Source of the DNA: Toxoplasma gondii ME49
Lineage: Eukaryota > Apicomplexa > Conoidasida > Eucoccidiorida > Sarcocystidae
Direction of reading: 5' to 3'
Assembly: GCF_000006565.2 (NCBI RefSeq)
Contig: NC_031477.1
Location: 5,046,183 to 5,110,182 of the forward strand
Length of the DNA stretch: 64,000 bases
The notes below the pieces were generated by a model that made no database searches, had not been told where the DNA came from, and worked only from the letters and a program-made list of their open reading frames with translations. Shown in pieces: positions 59,615-64,000 of this stretch (its first letter is position 1; each line of letters begins with the position of its first letter). A program made the translations under genes and the position numbers.

Positions 59615-60966
59615 CGCCAAACCTAGCAGCGAAGGTCATGTTATGCAACCAGTGCTAATATACCACCGTTCATAAGAGTCGAAACTTCCGTGGTTCTCAC
59701 CAAGCGTGCTGCAGATCCCGCTTTGGCTTATCACTATTCGTAAAGGTCCTGAGCACCTCACTGGTTGTTAACAGCAGGGTGGGTTACTTTGTGAAATGCA
59801 ACCACGAACAACGACTATGTGCGCCGTGTGGTTCGCAACTTGTCGCAGCTGGCTCTTTGTTATTTTGGATGGCAGTCGAAGCTGTTTCACGCTTTGGGGT
59901 GGTCGACAGAAAGAGCCCCAGATGAGCTTGTGTCGGTACCCAGGCACACCTGACTTTCCTCTTAAGTGGAGCCTCATGCCCGGTTCAGGCGGCTGCCGCC
60001 TGTCACCAATCTGAATGTTGCAGTCAACACGCGTGCTGCATCATCTGAACCCCTTGGAGAGCCGAGTGTCATCTGTACTCGACATCCGTTAAGTCTCACA
60101 AATCCTCGATGCTTACTTCAGGCCACCCCGCGCAGGTGCATTTCGTTAATTTACACAGTGCGTGTGTGGCTGGTCGTTGCCCGCCTGAAGGGGACACGAT
60201 ACAACGTACGCTTATCATGCCCACTGCATCACGGGAACCTGCCACGCATCAAACGCCCCGAAACTGACTTCCTCAAACGAGGACTACGGAAAGACGGTCC
60301 CCAACAATATATTTCATGTAACATAGGATATGCGTGTGAAATTGTTTACGTGACTTCAGTGTTTTACTGGCTCCCTCTGGATCCACAACACATATTAACA
60401 GCCCTATGGCGTTTCATAAAGCGTGTGAACCGGTTACGCGCCTATGCTGGTCGCTAGTCTTGCCTAGGTGTGGATAACCGATTGCGTCGTAAGACATGCA
60501 AGCTTCATTAATGACAACTTAAAAATACTATGTATCGGCTATCATAAACAGCACTGTAGTTCTCCAAAGAGTTTTTGCTCACTATTGGATGAACAGAAAC
60601 ACATCCGCGTTATGCCGCCAGTACCACGCTCACGAGGAGCTGGCAGACATGGCGCCAGCAGTATTGAACCGTACCAAAACTGTTCAATCGATATGATGGT
60701 TTATCACTAATAGGCACGGCTCAAACTGTTGTAATACTCTCAGAAGCACAAATAGAGCACCCCCCTTGGCATACATGCGATGCTCTTACGGAACATTGGT
60801 GATCACCCCCGGAAAATATCGAACTGGGGTCTCCTCGACGACCTCTTTTCACAGTACACCTTCGGGCGCCCATTTCGGGGAAACAGTTGACTCAACTGAT
60901 TTAGCAGGACGATCGCGTACACAAGTACAGCAGACCGCTATATGTCGGGAGCGTACGCAGCCCTAG
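59615..60966 (+). pseudogene. Intergenic between B and C, with a possible decayed module
   Basis: Between the convergent ends of B and C, an open frame runs 59966-60457. It contains SLIYTVRVWLVVARLKGTRY, close in pattern to gene C exon 2 (LSYTVVSVVAARRVGEIQFV), and later CEIVYVTSVFYWLPLD before ending in RAYAGR. An upstream ATG ORF at 59796 has a weakly signal-like start (MCAVWFATCRSWLFVILD). Borders and phases do not fit the four-exon pattern, so a degenerate copy is more likely than an active gene. The remainder, including 3' untranslated regions, shows nothing further. Confidence 0.3.
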
Positions 60967-63711
60967 TCATTCATTGTGCCCGAGGACGCGGTCCAAGTCC
61001 ACCAGGAAAGCAAGGACAACTCGAGTAGAAGGGCACCCTCTCGACCTTTTCGACCTTTTACGAACTAATTGTCGTCCAAGCGAGGCTTCCTCGAGATCTC
61101 GGAGCGTTTTTTGTCGCCGTCGCTTCTTGAGCCACTTAGCCACCGATACGACAGGCACGTTTAGCACGTACAGTAAAATGGCAACCATGAAAAGCTCTGC
61201 AGAAACGGTCACTCCCATAAAGCCAGCCCCTGCCATCAAGAATCCAGCTCCTGTTCCGAGGTCCCTTCGTCTGGCAAAATCGAGGGATCTTCTCATGTTT
61301 TCCCAACGCTGGGCAGTGTGATAATCCAGAAAATCTTGATCATCAATGAAGGGGATAAATCGCAACCCCACTCGACCCGCAGAAACGCGCCGCTCCGTGA
61401 AACTTTGTACCAGCCTTTCACGTGGCCACGTCGAGCGGTATGTGAGGAAGTGGCCCAGAAACATCGTTACCAAAGAAACAACATAAGCTGTGAACAGGAA
61501 GCTCATAGAGGAATGTAAGAAACGTCGAAACCTCACAGGCAGTAACGATGACCTGCTGCTGGATGTGTCTGTTGTCCCTGCAAAACACAAAGGACAACAC
61601 ATAGATTGACGCGACGCTTGAGCTTACCGACCTCATCAGCGTGATCAACCCAATCACATCAAACAGAAGCATCTGCGTATATCGCTCGAGGGTTTTCTTA
61701 CCCTAGCTGTACCTGACTGTCACTAGCAAATGCATGCTCGCACAAGTAGACATGACCCAGAAAGGCACTCAATGAACCATGCATCTAGTCAAGCACGCAC
61801 TCAATGAACCATGCTTCTACTCAAACACGAGGTCCGACTGCCAGGATGCTCGCGGGTTAACGGAGCATACGCAACGCTGAAATGCTCTCGTGTGACTGAG
61901 ATAAAACACATGCTCCTTACGATGCTGCAACTTCCTCGGTCTCAAAGCTGAATGCCTCCGCGTCTGACACACCAGCTCGACCGGGTACACATTCGAACGG
62001 ATTTTGTAACGCATGCCCATCAACATGCACTGGAGGTTGCTGCTTGAAACAAGAGCTGCTGCTTCAAAAGCACTTCCCATGTTGTCGCTGCTCTCTAAAG
62101 AGAGTGTCAATAATAGAGGAACCTTGTCGCCCACCGGAACTAAACCCGAATCAACAACACCTGTCTTCCGGTTTGTTTCCCTGTGATCATATTTTCTTCC
62201 CTCTGACAGTATGAGACGTATGACAGGACCAGGATCCATTGCTTCTGTTCCTGCGGACGCAGTCCATGCGTGAGCAACAGTCACGGCATGAGACCAAGGC
62301 CCTCGAATATCACCTACGAAGAAAAACAATACGGCATACGATGACCGCACATAAATATATGCAATACCCTGGTCACGCAAAGCTGCTTTGCCGCTCTGTC
62401 ATGGGCCCGAGCTATTCTGGCACAGCTTCTGAGCTTCACTAATTCAGCCATAAACAGGGTTGAGTGAGAGGCTTAGTTACCTCCAAATAGTCTGGCATAA
62501 TCTAGGGGCACGGCGACGACCTCTGCGCCCATCCCTGGGCAAAGAACAGCTACAGAACTTCCTCGTTGAAGAAGAGGACGCTCGTCGCTTTGTCCTACAT
62601 GCTTTTGCCCAGAGAGAGGAGTCGATGACACTGGTATAGCGTCATCCCAAGTAGCCGGATAACTCTGCGCATTTTCTCCGTCGGACACGTTGTTGCCCAT
62701 TCCGTCCTGTGTCACACTGTGGTGCGGCTGACGGGCGACCCTGCTGTCGTGAACCGTTGACAACACGCCTTCAGGGACAAGAACGAACTGTATCTCCCCC
62801 ACACGGCGTGCAGCGACAACCGACACTACCGTGTACGATAAACCTGTGGAGTACGAACGCAGCACATCAAAGGAAGCGACACACTATGTCTCGGATCTAG
62901 TAGGGGTGGTCGTTTGTACTTTGAGCAGTTACGACATTGGTGGGGCTCATTGCAGGGACAGCGGCACGGCTTTTGGAGCTCCTTGGCTTTACCTTTGGCT
63001 CATCAAGCGCTGGTTACAATCTAACTTTACTGTCAACTATGTAGCGATTGGCACGAGTTTAGCCGCCACCGTGATAAGGCGCAGTTACCCAAAAGAGAAG
63101 CGACTGACAGTGAGTTCGCAGGACTGATTTCAATTTTGGTTACCTCGCCCAGATTCGTTGTACACTACCGTTATCGACTAAAGCTCACCATCCGCGCACA
63201 GAAGGACACCTTCCTCACTCCGTGACACGTGTATAACTTCTTTGGGCAAAAACGTCCGAGACATTTCTTCAGAAAAGACATTTTCCGAGCAAGAGCCGTC
63301 ACTGGACTCCATTCCACTCTCCGGCCTCCCGGTACCTCTTGGATTCTGATCACTTCGTTTGCTGCTGTTTTTCTCAAGCCTCCACGGTGGTGACAGTGTA
63401 CCGTGCACGAAGCTACCAAGGTCCCGAGTGTGCTTCGCCTGAGTGACGGTAGCTGACACCAGTACAAACTGGACATCTTGATGTGCTCTGACCCTCACTC
63501 CCCCGCCTGCTTCTTTTGTCCCGCTGCGGGCACTCGCCCCTTTTGTACTGTCGGTGTGCCCAACAGACGGCTCATCATTCCGGAGATTATCTGATACGTC
63601 CTCTTCGGATACAGAAGCAACAGTAGCCTCTGGCATCTCCATGCGGGGAAGCAGAACTACCCCGGCAACAGCAGCAAATAAAAAATAAAAATGAGATGCA
63701 TCTCTCCTCAT
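60967..63711 (-). CDS. Gene C: third member of the module family, inverted (629 aa)
   Basis: Exons: 63711-63189, 62843-62481, 62313-61921 and 61577-60967; all introns phase 1 and the 1890 nt total is exactly 630 codons. The start ATG opens a signal peptide (MRRDASHFYFLFAAVAGVVL). Exon 1 contains VQFVLVSATVTQAKH and ends EEGVLLCADG. Exon 2 opens LSYTVVSVVAARRV and ends VAVLCPGMGAEVVAVPLDYA. Exon 3 opens GDIRGPWSHAVTVAHAW and includes VYPVELVCQTRR. Exon 4 has two hydrophobic spans (SFLFTAYVVSLVTMFLGHFL; LFMVAILLYVLNVPVVSVA) and a basic tail (KWLKKRRRQKTL), ending RVVLAFLVDLDRVLGHNE. Donors (G|GTGAGC, G|GTAACT, C|GTAAGG) and acceptors (CCACAG, TTCGTAG, TTTTGCAG) are good. It faces gene B tail to tail. 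Function unknown. Confidence 0.75.
61765..61828. repeat. 32-bp tandem duplication in intron 3 of gene C
   Basis: Two adjacent 32-base units, both starting GCACTCAATGAACCATGC, differ at about three positions. They lie within the last intron of gene C. A small, recent duplication. Confidence 0.85.
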
Positions 63712-64000
63712 AGTGCCGTCGCCAGGACAAAATCTCAGACCTGTACTGATGCGTTCGCTCCACCGGCGGGTGAGACGCGTTCGGATGAATTTGACGCAGA
63801 CGACCTTCTGTAGCGTTCCAGAGCCCACCACAATGAGGCAGTGCACCAGAGCATCGTGGGCAAAGAATTTATCTCAAACTGCAGCCAAATGTGCATCACG
63901 CTTTCGAATTCCCCATAAGTGTCCACGACACAGTGTCTCTGCCGAGGTGACGCTCTACTTGCCATCATGCCATGGAAAAGCTGTGACGTCGCCGTATCTG
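63712..64000. other. Upstream region of gene C
   Basis: This is the 5' flank of gene C to the window edge. The minus-strand frame reading through it is upstream of the chosen ATG and does not resemble a leader peptide. No further gene is seen. Confidence 0.4.

Noticed and set aside
1..64000. CRISPR arrays, riboswitches, bacterial operons and ribosome binding sites
   Set aside because: The sequence is eukaryotic nuclear DNA with introns; no regularly spaced repeats or bacterial signals were seen.

Overview
The window reads as nuclear DNA of a cyst-forming coccidian (Toxoplasma, Hammondia or Neospora type). The small-subunit rRNA fragment near the left end is of Toxoplasmatinae type by recall. 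The genes have GT-AG introns, strongly polarised intron composition, long low-complexity insertions in conserved enzymes, TGCATGC promoter-like motifs and an apicoplast-type leader. I cannot separate the species without alignment.

Layout, left to right. (1) 1-1891: rDNA spacer and the 5' 1.1 kb of an 18S rRNA gene, cut off by a 100-base N gap. (2) 1992-5137: two 99.7% identical ~935 bp copies flanking a small three-exon gene. The first copy touches the gap, so an assembly artefact is possible. (3) 5.1-19.3 kb: a gene-poor stretch with only weak ORFs. (4) 19.4-25.1 kb, minus: a large unrecognised two-exon gene, ~1667 aa. (5) 25.1-27.6 kb: a probable divergent promoter region with an overlapping GCATGC motif. 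(6) 27.6-~32.4 kb, plus: an unrecognised multi-exon membrane-protein gene. (7) 36.6-40.3 kb, minus: a seven-exon STIMATE/TMEM110-family membrane protein whose intron phases all agree. (8) 44.1-50.2 kb, minus: a 2012-aa proteinaceous RNase P (PRORP) with a leader that fits apicoplast targeting. (9) 50.7-64 kb: an accessory cluster of related, apparently secreted or membrane-anchored multi-module proteins (called here A, B and C), plus degenerate-looking fragments.

The most interesting element is the cluster in (9). Genes A (plus) and C (minus) each have four exons separated only by phase-1 introns: a signal-peptide exon, two further module exons, and a terminal exon with hydrophobic segments and a basic tail. 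Gene B, 212 bp behind A, keeps exons 2-4 but has no visible signal-peptide exon. Since every junction is phase 1, any exon of A could join any exon of B in frame. I do not recognise the family.

The conserved core (PRORP, STIMATE-like, the large minus gene) is housekeeping; the cluster on the right and the duplicated, gap-flanked left end are the accessory regions. Gene models were inferred by eye from reading frames, splice consensus and phase bookkeeping.
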